This document shows positions 24,505 to 36,825 of a stretch of 64,000 bases of DNA, in pieces. Origin of the DNA: Fragum whitleyi (lineage: Eukaryota; Mollusca; Bivalvia; Cardiida; Cardiidae); the NCBI GenBank assembly GCA_948146395.1, contig OX411559.1, forward strand, positions 38,372,679 through 38,436,678. Direction: 5' to 3'. Numbering within the stretch: the first letter of the stretch is position 1; every line of letters begins with the position of its first letter. The notes below the pieces were generated by a model that searched no databases, had not been told where the DNA came from, and saw nothing but the letters and a program-made list of their open reading frames with translations. The translations under genes and the position numbers were made by a program.

Positions 24505-24873
24505 TTGTATTACACAGGTGTTATCACACTAATGGGATAACAATGCAAATGAGCAAAGAACATATTATAATGTTATATTTTCGTTGTAAGAATGACGTCC
24601 TAATGCATTTGATGACGTAAATTTGAAAACGTCGTTATATGTTTCTCGTGGAATAACCTGAATCAATAAATTTATGGAATTTCCTGGATTTATCACAAAA
24701 AGTCAGGTCATAATATAAAAAGAATATCAAATTTGTGCTCATCAATACCAAAAAATTAAACTCATCAACCAAAACAAATAAAAACTCGGCAAAGCCTCGT
24801 TTATATCTATTACAGATGACTCGTTTATAAATTCGGTATTCAATGATCACTCATTCAATATCCTTTAATAATT
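24505..24873 (+). mobile_element. MITE family D copy
   Basis: It contains ACACAGGTGTTATCACACTA, AAAACTCGGCAAAGCCTCGT, ACAGATGACTCGTTTATAAA and CATTCAATATCCTTTAA in family order. Confidence 0.55.
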
Positions 24874-24999
24874 TCAAACTTCAGAAAAGGACCCCTGGAG
24901 TGTAGCAAAAATAGAAGATAATCTATTATTGAAATATTGTAGAAATTTTGTATACTATTTCAAAGCATATCGTCGCGAAAATCTAGCTTTCATTTACAA

Positions 25000-26200
25000 C
25001 TATCGCTACAGCCTTAATCGCAATCATCGACGCCATGTAATCTTCATATCAGATAAAATCGTTTTTTTTTAAGAAAAAAAAACTCAAGGTCGAACGTCTG
25101 TCCCTGTATTTAGACCAGTTATTATCGAGATTTATAATTTACCTTATATTACAGTAGTGGAGTGACAAAAAGCCGTTTAAGATTTCTTTACAAAATCATT
25201 CTTCGTGTGAATTTTACAATGTTCTTAACTATATATATTATGTGTGTCTTTTCTTCGTCTTCGTGACCCTTACCTAAAGATTGTTCAATCTTTATCACTC
25301 TCGTCTTCATTCGCCTTTATTATCACCCAAGAATGTTCGAGGTCAAATCAGTTTGAGCAATAGTATGTATCCATCACAATGATTTTCCTAAGGTTTGAAA
25401 GTTTTTTATTCAATGACCTGGACCCCAACCGGGATATAGGTCTAAATGTTACTGAGAAAAAAAGCAATTAACAAAACATGTGAAGAACATTATTTTAAGC
25501 TCCAAAATAAAACTGACTAGATCAAGAACAACAACCAAGGAATGTTATGATGAATTAAATAATGAATGACATCTAGGGCCCCAGAGACTGCACTAAAACA
25601 TTGACCTGTTTCATTAAAGTCACATGCCTAGTTTTACAAGAGAATGAATTTAAGCCAAAAAGGGATAGTAAGCATTTGATTATTCCATCATGCTAATGTA
25701 TCAAGGGTTTGTGATTTGGAATCGTAGTTTATCATAAAGAGCTAAATTGATATCAACCAAAACTGAAAGGATGTCATGGCTCAGAGAAATTGCAAAAATG
25801 AGAAAAAGGCGGACCCAGTGAACACCGGTAAAATTAGAGATTTGAACAGAACAAGATGTGTTCGTGAAACACTTATGTACCATTATGACATATTTTTTAG
25901 AAGTTTGACCTTGATAATTGACATTGACAATGTCAGATGACCTCGACCTTCAAAGATGCAGATCGTTTAAAGGAACGTTTATGCTAACTATACGCATTGT
26001 ATCTTGGATAGTTTTGAAGTTATGGCACAATGTTGAGTTGGCAGAGGGAGATCATCCAACACGGTCCCTTTAAAAATACGATACGATAAAATGATATAAA
26101 GTGACAACTGAATGGACAAAAAGATGCAGTCGTTTTCAAAAACGGCCAATAAATACAGACATTTAGTTCGTGACTGTAAAAGTAATATTTAGTCAGTGAC
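25000..26200. other. Intergenic stretch with nothing recognised
   Basis: AT-rich, no long frame with protein character. A GACCTTGATAATTGACATTG-type relic at 25.9 kb is the only repeat-like piece. Confidence 0.5.
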
Positions 26201-26212
26201 AATACTACCGGC

Positions 26213-26214
<2 letters not shown>

Positions 26215-26243
<29 letters not shown>
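26215..26243. repeat. Poly(T) tract
   Basis: 29 consecutive T. It could be the A-tail of a - strand retroposon, but no body was recognised. Confidence 0.85.
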
Positions 26244-26247
<4 letters not shown>

Positions 26248-26423
26248 AATTCAAAGAATTCTACGTACATTTTCATACTATTACAGCTCTTTTTTGACCG
26301 TACGATGGGAAAACAATTCTCATTAATCTTCGACTCGCCCAAATTCGGAGTGATTGTTGTAAGAAATATAAATGGAGTAAAGATTGCAAAAGGCAATTAT
26401 AAGGCATGCTGATGGTTGTTCGT

Positions 26424-26835
26424 AACAGTTAAGAACATCGAGAAATTGACAAGATGGATGATTTTGGAAAAGAAAATGGAATTAAAATTGAATGAGTGTG
26501 TGGAATGCATTTTGAATGAAATTAAAGGGAGGTAATCCAATATCGCTTGAACAAAATTAGCGATATTTATTACCTCCCTTTAATAAAATATATACGTACT
26601 TTTCTGTTTGTGTCTCCTTGTCGACCAGTCAGACACTGTAAAATCCACTCTAGCTAATAAAATCGTAGAATAATTTGAACGTTTTATATTTATGGAAAAA
26701 TATGGAGATTGTTTTAAAGGGAGGTAATTTAAATATCGATTATTTTGGCTTAGCGATATTGTTTTACCTCCCTTCGATTACACTAATAACTCACTTCACA
26801 CACTCGTTCAATTTAACGATGGTTCAAACTATTTT
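26424..26835 (-). mobile_element. MITE family A, two partial copies in tandem
   Basis: ACAGTTAAGAACATCGAGAA begins the first copy in reverse orientation. Two AAAGGGAGGTAAT ... TTACCTCCC foldbacks occur at about 26525-26582 and 26695-26775. Confidence 0.5.
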
Positions 26836-27125
26836 ATCTAGGGCTATAATAAGAGGATAGAAATCTCATTCGTCTAGCTCAAATACAGATTAATTGCAGA
26901 AACATATAATAAGTTTATATTGAAAATGGTTCTATGAAAAAGAAGGTCAAAAATGAAATACTTTTGTTACGTTTTTGTCTTTTTGCATTAACTTTTAAGG
27001 TCTCTGGTTTAACGCCACACTAGTTATTTATACATGTATATAACTTTTTTTTCAAGCGACTTCTTCTTTTTCTACGTAACAGTATGGCTTCATATAAATT
27101 TGTACCCACCTGTCGTTATCATCTG

Positions 27126-27955
27126 AAACTGTTTTCGGAACATCGCTCGGACTTTTCTGTAAACTGGAAAGTTCCTCGTACGTAGGTGTAGTAATTTTGG
27201 TTAATGGAGGGGGAGGGGGGTAATTCGGCTTCTGGGGGTACTTCGGTTATTCAATACGCGTGTAGAAAAACACATCTTGTTAATTCTTTCCGATCGTCTG
27301 TATAGATATTTCGGGCATATTCTAATTTGATAACAAAACGCAGTAAAACACTGCGTTTTTTATCAAATCATAATATGCCCAATTTATCCTTTCGTTGAAT
27401 TTTTTCGCAACGTCATCCTTAGCAATGTTTGTTACGTTTCATGAACCCGATGCGATGTGACGCGCTTTCATGTCTGTGCCCACTCGGGAACTCTCGGCGA
27501 TTCTACGGAATAGACCTCGGGAATAATAAGGGCGCAGCCATGAATGCGGGTCATAACGCACGTGGGTTTATATGACGTCACACACATAACTAGGGATGAC
27601 GTTGCCAAAAGTAAAATCAACGTAAGTTTAATATTGGGCACATTCTAATTTGAAAACAAAACGCAGTGTTTTACTGCGTTTTGCTTTCAAATTATAACAC
27701 GCCAAAATGATCTCCACAGACGATCGGAAAACATTAAAGGAATAAACTATTCTTCAAGCGTATTAACGAATGTACCATCATGAGCCGAATTACCGAAGAA
27801 ATGACCAAAAATTACTACACTTACGTCCGAGGTACTTTCCAGTTTACGGAAAAGTCCGAGTGATGTTCCGAATGGTCTGTGCCCTGATTATTCCCGAGGT
27901 CTATTCCGTAGAATCGCCGAAGGTTCCCGAGTGCTGCAACCGTTTTCGAATTGGG
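27126..27955. mobile_element. Large foldback MITE (family I), complete
   Basis: The left arm TCGGACTTTTCTGTAAACTG is mirrored at 27827-27862. A second nested pair, CGGCGATTCTACGGAATAGA at about 27497 and its complement at about 27892, and hairpins around AAAACGCAGT lie within. Parts of it recur at 40.09-40.38, 41.75-42.2, 45.37-45.48 and 55.6-55.7 kb. Confidence 0.6.
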
Positions 27956-28552
27956 CCAGTCTTAATTTAGAAGAAAGAGAGCTATTATACATCAAAGAAA
28001 TTCGTGACTTATATTTAGATAAACTCCGTTGATGGCATAATTAGATTTTTGGGTAAAGAAAATTCATTAAGGTACCAATTAAAGCTTATTGATAATTCCT
28101 TTAGAACCCCAAACGATTATCAGAGATAAGAAAAAATAATTTGCTGCAACCTCCGCAATTTCAAAGATAATTGGAAAATGTAGGCTACATTCTTAGAAAG
28201 AGAATGTATATACTAGTGATTTGGCTTTTTTTGAAAAAGAGCCTCGTATATTTCGCATTCGTAAACATATTATATGGAGAGAATCGTGTGTTTATATTAT
28301 TTTTTTTTTTTTAATGTTATTCTTAATATTACAACTATTATGATGATGACGATTATTATTATTATATTTAATATTACGCTCTTTTATCTATTTTTTCCAA
28401 TTCATTGAGGTTTGAAACCAACAAATTTGTCAAATTGTACAAATACATTAAGATGACTAATTCATACGAGTGATTCAATCTTAAGCCTCGTACTCGACGA
28501 ATATTGTTTTATTTTATATGGACAAGTATCGCCAAACGAAAAGAACTAAAGA

Positions 28553-28745
28553 GGTTAAGAGATGAAGAGAATATATGTTGATTTCATCAAGATATGAATC
28601 TTAAAACCTAATCACAATGTATGAATACGCGAAGTGGATTAATACATGTGAATGAATAGGTTTTTAGTTTCATTTCTCCATTTGATGTTTGGTCAAAGAA
28701 GAAACTTATTTCTGATGGGCATACTTTATCGCAAGCTTACAAAAT
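28553..28745. mobile_element. Family H MITE, partial copy
   Basis: GAAGAGAATATATGTTGATT, then CACAATGTATGAATACGCGA and AGGTTTTTAGTTTCATTTCT repeat the order of the 46.7-kb copy. It lies about 210 bases upstream of the PAN/fibrinogen-like start codon. Confidence 0.5.
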
Positions 28746-28954
28746 AGCTGATACTACTTTAAAATTTGTTTTTCATGGAAAACTAATTTTCACCAAATCA
28801 AAGGTCACTATATAATTGTTTTGTCAATAGGACTACTTTTCTTCGCAGGGACAGGGGCGTGCATAAGATTACTTTCATTGGGATATGAAACCAACGCTTC
28901 AACGAACCAAACCCTTTTTCAGAGAGACAAAACTGTTTACTCATTTCTAGAAAA

Positions 28955-29273
28955 ATGAAGAACGCTACGTTAAAAAATCACATCTTAGAACTATGCATCA
29001 TCCTCAGCGAAATGGTGTTTCGTGTTGATTGTTTTAAAACCGCCTTTTATGGATTGACCTCTAAAACATTCGACAACCGGGTCCCATCAAACTACATCGA
29101 GATTTTAGAGACTGGACTGAGTTTTCAATGTGTTCACTCGTGTGAACAACTCCCAGTTTGCAAAGCGGTGTTTTTTCATCCGGCTGACAAGAAATGTTAC
29201 CTAGTAGACCAGACCTCTGATAGCCCAAGTGACCTACAGGGTTACTCCGGGATGATTTACTTTCGTGTGCTCC
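28955..29273 (+). CDS. PAN/fibrinogen-like gene exon 1 (PAN/apple module)
   Basis: It starts with ATG and ends CTCC/GTAAGT, a strong donor, leaving one base. Core residues include DCFKTAFYGLTSKTF, SFQCVHSCEQLPVCKAVFF and DKKCYLVDQT. The Cys spacing (C-x3-C-x5-C ... C-Y) matches PAN-type folds. A MITE begins about 15 bases beyond the donor. Confidence 0.72.
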
Positions 29274-32200
29274 GTAAGTACGAATTTAAAATGGGACCCG
29301 TCACGCGAAAAGGGACCATCCGGATAGTGCGTAAAGTATCGACCCCAGTCAGACTGCGCGGATTGCGCAGACTGACTAGGGTCGAAACTTTTCGCACTTG
29401 GCTTATTTTCTGAATCTAGAATGATCAATCTACCTTCTTGTGAAAGAATTTTTGAATTGCGACCTCTGATTGACCTATGCTGCATCAAATCACTTTTTCA
29501 AATATTTATCTTACATAGTTCCTAGATGGTCCCTTTTCGCTTGACGGTCACATTAATTAATCTTAAGCTTTTCCATACTCGTAGAACATAATTCATTTCT
29601 TTATTGGTGTGTCATATTATCAGTCTATTAACGTAATTGTCCCTGATAAACGCTCCCGGGAGCTTTACATAACATGGTTAGGGAGCTTTTATTTAGTATG
29701 CGTATTTCTTATTTTACAAAAGAATTATTAAAATTGAAGTCTTTTATGCCATTTTCCCTTCAATTTTAGGTGGATTTCCTCTATAGTAATCATATAATTG
29801 ATTGTTTAGAGGAAACTCATCACAAATTAAAGAAGTCTCAAAAAGTTCCTAAAATTTAGGCATTTGAATTAGTTTTTTATATATATATATATTTATTTAT
29901 CTATTTATCTATTTTTTCGTCAATCTTTAGAAGCATGTTTTCCGATTTTTGAGCATTCAGCGAAAATTACAAGCAAGAAATCATCATTAGCCCTTGCATA
30001 TTTGTCGGAGAGCAAGCAAATAAAACATCTGAAAATGGTAAAAAGGACCCCTACCACATATACCTAAACCAAAATACCAATAAATTTGTTATTTACTAAA
30101 TTGGAAAATGTATTTTGAAATTTGAGTAGTTTTTTCTGTCTCTATTTTAATAAATAATTCAAAAATGTGTAAAAAAAAAAGTAAGTCTTTGACACCAACT
30201 TTTTTTCATATTAAAAAAATTCGTTATTATGTCACAAATTTATATTGAGGGCATTAGAAAAAGTTTAAAAGTAGAACTATATTTATTTTACTGTCAAGCA
30301 CTTATTAGTAGCCCTCAACTTCATTATTTTGAAACTATTTATATGAATCGGTGTCGTTTTTTAACAAAACATAAATCAATGGCTTCCAGAATATTTATTT
30401 GTCTAAAAATAATAACTTCAAATAAAGGATGTTATTTTCAAAAAAATTCAAAAGGTAAGAAGTCAAGAACACTGAATGTTTTTGTACCTGTTTTCATACG
30501 GCTCTGAGAAATAAGTAAGCACGGTGACCCCATTTTTCTTTTCAAAAATCGAAAAAACGTATTAAGATATTTCTAAAAAAATATTCAGGTTTAAAAAAAA
30601 TGTTTAATAGTAGGAAAAGGCCGAGCGAACCTCCTTAATCCACACTGTTTGAATATGCGTGGCGGATACAGATAACAACATCGTGATATTGACGTTCATC
30701 TCGATCAAATCCAAATCACTCGCACAGCGCTCCATTCATTCATTCATTCCAAACACTCATTCACACCACTCAAAACCGCTCAAAACTTACAGAAAAAGAA
30801 AGATCCAACAACCACACTCAAGCTAAAAATGAATAGAAAAAATGGCGACTTCACTTATAGCGTCTGATTGGTTCTCTAAGAAATAAGAAGATATTCTTAC
30901 AAGTTGTATGCATATTCAATTAAAGGGAGGTAATAAATATCGCCAATTCTTCTCATCCTGAACAGAATTAGCCAGATTGGATTACCCCTCTTAAATTCAC
31001 GCAAAAATCGCTCCACACACGCATTCAATTGCATTCCAAATTCATTCCAGGATCATAAACCTTGTCAATTTATAGCTGCTCTCTCAAAGTTTTCATAGAA
31101 AAAATACAAAACTGGTTCTTAGATTCGGAAATTTGTGCATTTTTCCGATGTTTAAGCATTGTACATGGGTATGGCACTCACAAACACTCATTTCAAAAAC
31201 ACAGCAGCTTGAAGGTAAGTGACGAAGCCAGTCTATCTATATCCAGTTTATAAATAATGAAATTTTTCATGTATTATTTTTCACTTTTCGCATGTATCGA
31301 TATGAAGTTTCCCAATTGACAAATGCTTCTACCTTGACCTTTGATAGAATGGGACAAACAGGTGGAATTACATGCGTGAATATTTGGCTCAAAATTTAAG
31401 AATAATATTTTGGGTGTTAGTAGTTGCTTTATTTTTCAGAATGGAATTCCGCTAAATTCAGGAATATCTGTTTGATTTTCCTTACCTTACTAGATCAAAT
31501 CTTATTACTATAACGTTGATGAAGTCATAGTTTCTGATTTCACAAAAAAATAAAAAAAATCACATTTTCCAAATCTGTGAAAGACCAGCTTTAACGACGT
31601 TATTAAGTGTATTTCTATTTACTATTTCTTCTTTAATCTTTTCCTGTTTTACAAAATTTTGGACCTGTCCAAATTCAAAGGTTTTGCAGACCAAAATTTA
31701 AAGTGGATTTAATTTGAAAAATAACCATTCAGTAGGGTAGGAAATAGTGTAGAAAAAGAAGAAATTGCTTCTCAGAAGTAATTTCTTCTTTTTATGCCCC
31801 CGCATCGATAGATCGGGGGCATACTGTTTTACTCATGTCCGTCTGTCTGTCTGTCTGTCTGCCTGTCTGTCTGTCTGTCCGTCCGTCTGTCCGTCCGTCT
31901 GTCCGAAAACTTAACCCGAAAACTTAACCTTGTTTCACAATATTTTCTCAATCATAAAATCACAGGCACGTAAAAAGCAGGGATAAAACAGCAAAGGGTT
32001 AAGGGTTTATAGTCATTTGTAATTTCAGCCAAGACATGTTCCGACATTTCGATGACGGAGATCGCCGACAGCTCCAATAAAATAATTGACCCTGACGGAG
32101 CCGCTACCGTGTTTGGACCGACTCGAGTGTGGTGTGATTTGTCGAGAAAACCGGGGAAAATCGTGACGGTATTACGTACGTGTATTTAAGTCGTAAAATT

Positions 32201-35200
32201 TCATACGCCCGGAAAACGCACCCTCTCCCCTGGTTATATCAAATAGAAAAACATATACTTAATGTCCGGTTGCCTTCTATTATGGACCAACTTTAACCCT
32301 TTGCTGTTTAATCCCTGCTTTTTACGTGTCTGTGATTTAATGATTGAGAAAACATTGTGGAAAAAGAAGAAATTGCTTCTGACAAGCAATTTCTTCTTTA
32401 TCCACACTATTTTCTACCCTACTGAATGGTTATTTTTCAAATTTAATCCATTTTAAATTTTCGTCTGCAAAACCTTTGAATTTGAACAGGTGCAAAATCT
32501 TGTAAAACAGGAAAGGGTTAAGCGAAATTCAATTTAATTTTATAAATGAAAACTAATGTTTGCTTGCCATATGAATTTTTTCTTGTACCATTAAGAATTT
32601 TGCTTTTCAGAATTTTTGACAGTAAAATATGATTTTGTCAGGCCGACTACATTATAGTTCTAACCCAATCATACCTAGTTGTTTCTATAATAATTAGAAC
32701 AGCGAATTGTATCTCCAAAAATAGTTCATATTTGCATAGGGGTCGAATAAAAAATGAATGAATTTTTATAGCTGTTTTTGTATAAAATCGATTATTTTTA
32801 TAAAATAAATTTGGTCCGTTTAATTAGCTTTCAGGGATATTAAGGTTCATGTAAAGTGTTTAAGACCCAATTTTAAGGGTACCTCATTTGCCAAGAAAAA
32901 GCAGTATGTCCAGGTATACTATATATTAAAATGAAGCTATTTATGAGCACAAGCAACAAAAGACTGCCATAGCTATAGCGGTATAGCCAAAACATCGTGG
33001 AAACGGATGATTCTGTACAGAACAATCAACTGCATGACTGTTAGATAAAATTGGTTCATATTTTAACAAAGTACAGTCTAAAGTACTACCCAGGTACTAC
33101 TTTAATTGTTGGTATAAAAATCGGACCCAAAGCGTAGTTATGCAAGCAAACCATTTTAACTGATTTTAAAAACACGTTTGTCAAATATGTCATTCTAATT
33201 TTGTAAACGTGTAGATCTATTTATGGTATGGTGTGTTGTCACAACATAAATGGACATTGAATTAAAAAACCCTGTGATTTGAAATAAACTGCAGAAAATG
33301 TTTCACAATATTATGGTGTGATGTTGCACCACATAAAACATCTATTTTAAAAACAGGCCAAACCGGTTTGACATGAAGTTGACAAAATAAATGGTCATTT
33401 GTTGTTTCAAAAGAACCTTTTGAGACTGAGTTTTATATCGAAGGTTGTTGTAGTTTCTAGTGGGAACGTGTGTCTATATTCTGTTCAAATTTGGGCAAAT
33501 TTTATCTAGCCGTAATGAAGTTGTTGGTTTTGAACAACATATCCCTATTCCATTATGGTTTGGTTATTCTGTTATGAGATGGGCCTGTAATGTTGTGCAA
33601 CTGCTTGTGCTCATCTACAGTTTCAATTTGATATACTGTTTAGCTGGGCAAACTGTCTTTTATGTAAATAGAATCAGCTTTAAATTTGGTTCAAAAACTC
33701 CTTACATGAACCCTAAAATGAACGTATTCTGTCTTTGTACAAAACCCATTTGTCTAGATACTGATAATCATTTATATCTTTTCTGAGATGAACTCCATAC
33801 TCCCTTATTCAGCACAATCAAACTGAATAATTTAAAGAAATCGTTACGTTTTCTACAAGAAAAATCAAGTAAAGAGGCGAGTATTTAGTTTACATCGATT
33901 GGGAAACAAGTACTCAAAACTTAGATCCATCCCTCTCGATTCTGCTTCCTGGACATGGACCAGTGCTCGCGACAAAGGTGTTGGCTAATGAAACAACCAA
34001 GATTCATAGCGGCTCCCGGTTATCGAACTCAGGACCGTTGGGTGGAGAGGCCAACGCTCTACCTCTAGACCACAGACACCATACACGGAAAACATATTAT
34101 GGTAGTACCGGTGTGCGAAATACAAGGAATCTATTATGAGGTACTTCAGGCGCTGCAAATAAAGTGAAAGATTGTTGAAAGCGGCGTAAATCCGACTCCT
34201 ATAAACAAACGAAATTGTAAGTGTATTCCTTACAGTCTGACTAGGATCGACACTTTAAGCTCTATACGAACGATCGCTTTTCGCTTTGCGGGCCGTATAT
34301 ATCTTTTCCTTTTTTATTAAGATCCTGGCCTAGAAAAAACGGACATGCGTAAATGGATACAAAGATTGTAGATCGTTTGCCATAAATCTGACGTGCGAAG
34401 TCCCTTTGATTTGATCATTTAAAAAAATCAGTCAAGAACGCTTTCAGTGCAGATTTACTTTACACATTCGATACTTTACACACTACTCAGATACAGTTAG
34501 TTACATCGTGAAATTGACATTCACCTCAATGTAAACCATTCTAAATCGCTCACTCGGCGCTCCATTTATTCATTCCTAAAACTCACTCAAGCCATTCAAA
34601 AACGCCCAAATCAATTGAAAAATAAAGAATCAACAACGTCATTCGAAATAAATTTTGATAGAGAAAAATCGCGATTTCACTGACATAATTCAAATTGTAA
34701 GCGTCTCATTGGTTCTTAAAGAAATAGGTAGCTATCTATAAAACCTGAATATATATTTTTTTAAGTGAGATAATCAGTATCGCTAAATTTGTTCATCCTG
34801 AACAAATTTCGCCATATAAGATTACCTCCCATTAAATTCACTCAATACTCGCTCCCCACACTAAATTAATTTCACTCCTAAATCATTCCAAAATCATTCG
34901 CCTTGTCAATTTCACGATGTTGTTAACTGTAGATACGCCTATGGTACGAAGTCCCTTTATGCTGATCATAATTAAATCAGTCAAGTGGGCGATCCGTGCA
35001 GATTGACTATGGTCGATGCTTTACGCACTAATCAAATAGTCGTATTTTTATGCCCCCGATAGGGAGGCATCATAAATTTGACTTGTCCGTCCGTCCGTCT
35101 GTCCGTCTGTCCGTCTGTCCGTCCGTCCGTCCGTCCGTCCGTCCGTCATTCCGTCCAAAAACTTTAACATTGGCCATAACTTCTAAATCAAAGCGGTGTC

Positions 35201-36794
35201 GGGGGCATTGTCATCTTACAGTGACAGCTCTTGTTTTCTATTATCCAGATCACAACCAGGAAAAAAAGACGTATGTTAATTGGTACGAAGAATGCGGATC
35301 GTATGCCATTAATCTGACGTACGGAGTTGGACTTGAGGCGGCGAAAAGAATCGCAGACATCTCGTCTACATGTAAACAGTACATCAGATGGGATTGTTTT
35401 GCTTCGACCGTGATTAAAATGGGAACAACAACGCCCTGTATTAGATGGACAACCAGGAATATGGAATATTCAACTTATTTCACGGGTAAAATCGAGGGGT
35501 CAGCGCAAGACTATTGTAAGTGCTTATTCATTTATAGGCACTTACAATAGTGTTGCACTGATCCCTCGAAATGTTTAATGTTGTTTTGTAGCAGTGATAA
35601 ATGCTTTGCTCACAAATTAATGGTAGATCTACATGTAAATTTAAGGAAGTATCGACCGCATTACGCTGCGCATGAAAAAAGCAAATCCTTCAAAATCCGC
35701 AAAACGCTTAAAAACAGCCATGCTAAATTAACTGAATTTAACTGATATATTGGGACATAACTTTTATTAATTGTATTTTTAAATGCCTTGTACAGCTACC
35801 TTGTAATTAACGGCTAAAGTGTCTCAATATTTATTAGGAGACCATCCTTTCAAAAGTTGGGGTTTATTTTCACATTGAACCGCACAGGTACGAATTTGAT
35901 AACTTAACGAATTAAGCATTTCTCTAAAAACATCTGTTTTACTCTTCTTATTATTGTTGAAAAGTCAGAAATCCTTAATAATACCATTTCTTGATGTAAC
36001 TCTTTTTTGGTTCAGGGCCATGTGTTTTAAACTCAAGTGCACTAGCCTGGCGTTTTCATTAAAATACTAAGAACAATCAATGAAGCTTAGAGTGTTTGTC
36101 TTGTCACAAGGATAGTATAGGTATATTTTCAAAACTGAGCACTGACCTAGGCGTTGAGTCCATTACCATAGGTCTATGAGTAAACCTTAAGATCTAAGAC
36201 AAGCACTAAGTTTCATTTGAAAGGTAATTTGTATCTTTGTTATGTCTGTTTTATCTATATTGAAAGAATAGCACGGAAATTTAACCGTTAAAAGCAGATT
36301 TCATGGCTCACCGCCCGATATCTACCTATATAGGTGTATTTTGTAAACTGAGCTCTGACGTAGGCGCTGAGTCCATTATCATAGGTAAATCGGATATAAT
36401 TAAAAAGCAAGTGAAAGGAAGTTGACCTGACCCCTTCACTGCAATTATGAAAGTACATGTTTGAGTGAACCTTAGGTTTTCAGACAAGCAATAACGTCGG
36501 TTTACCAGGTAAATTGTAAACTTTCTTAATGTGCTATTTAAACCTGTTTTATCTATTTCGAACAATTGGCACGAGAATCTAACAGTAAAAAGTTGATTTT
36601 ACGGCTCACCGCGCAAAGTCTACCTATACAGATCGAGAATATGAATGCTGCTTCAGAAAACATGGAGATAATCTTATAATATGACCTGCGTCGCGGGAGT
36701 GAAATAACCCCGCGGAATATTTTTGATATTCCACGGGTGTTATTACACTAGTGGAATAACTATGCGAATGAGCTAAGAGCGAATAGCAACGTTT

Positions 36795-36825
<31 letters not shown>

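Noticed and set aside
29234..29488. 84-codon - strand frame
   Set aside because: It is the reverse of a family M MITE; the AQSAQSD run comes from the hairpin.
35050..35248. N-terminal extension of exon 3 encoded by the CCGT repeat
   Set aside because: The frame happens to be open across the transposon, but exon 2 joins in phase at 35249 after a proper CAG.
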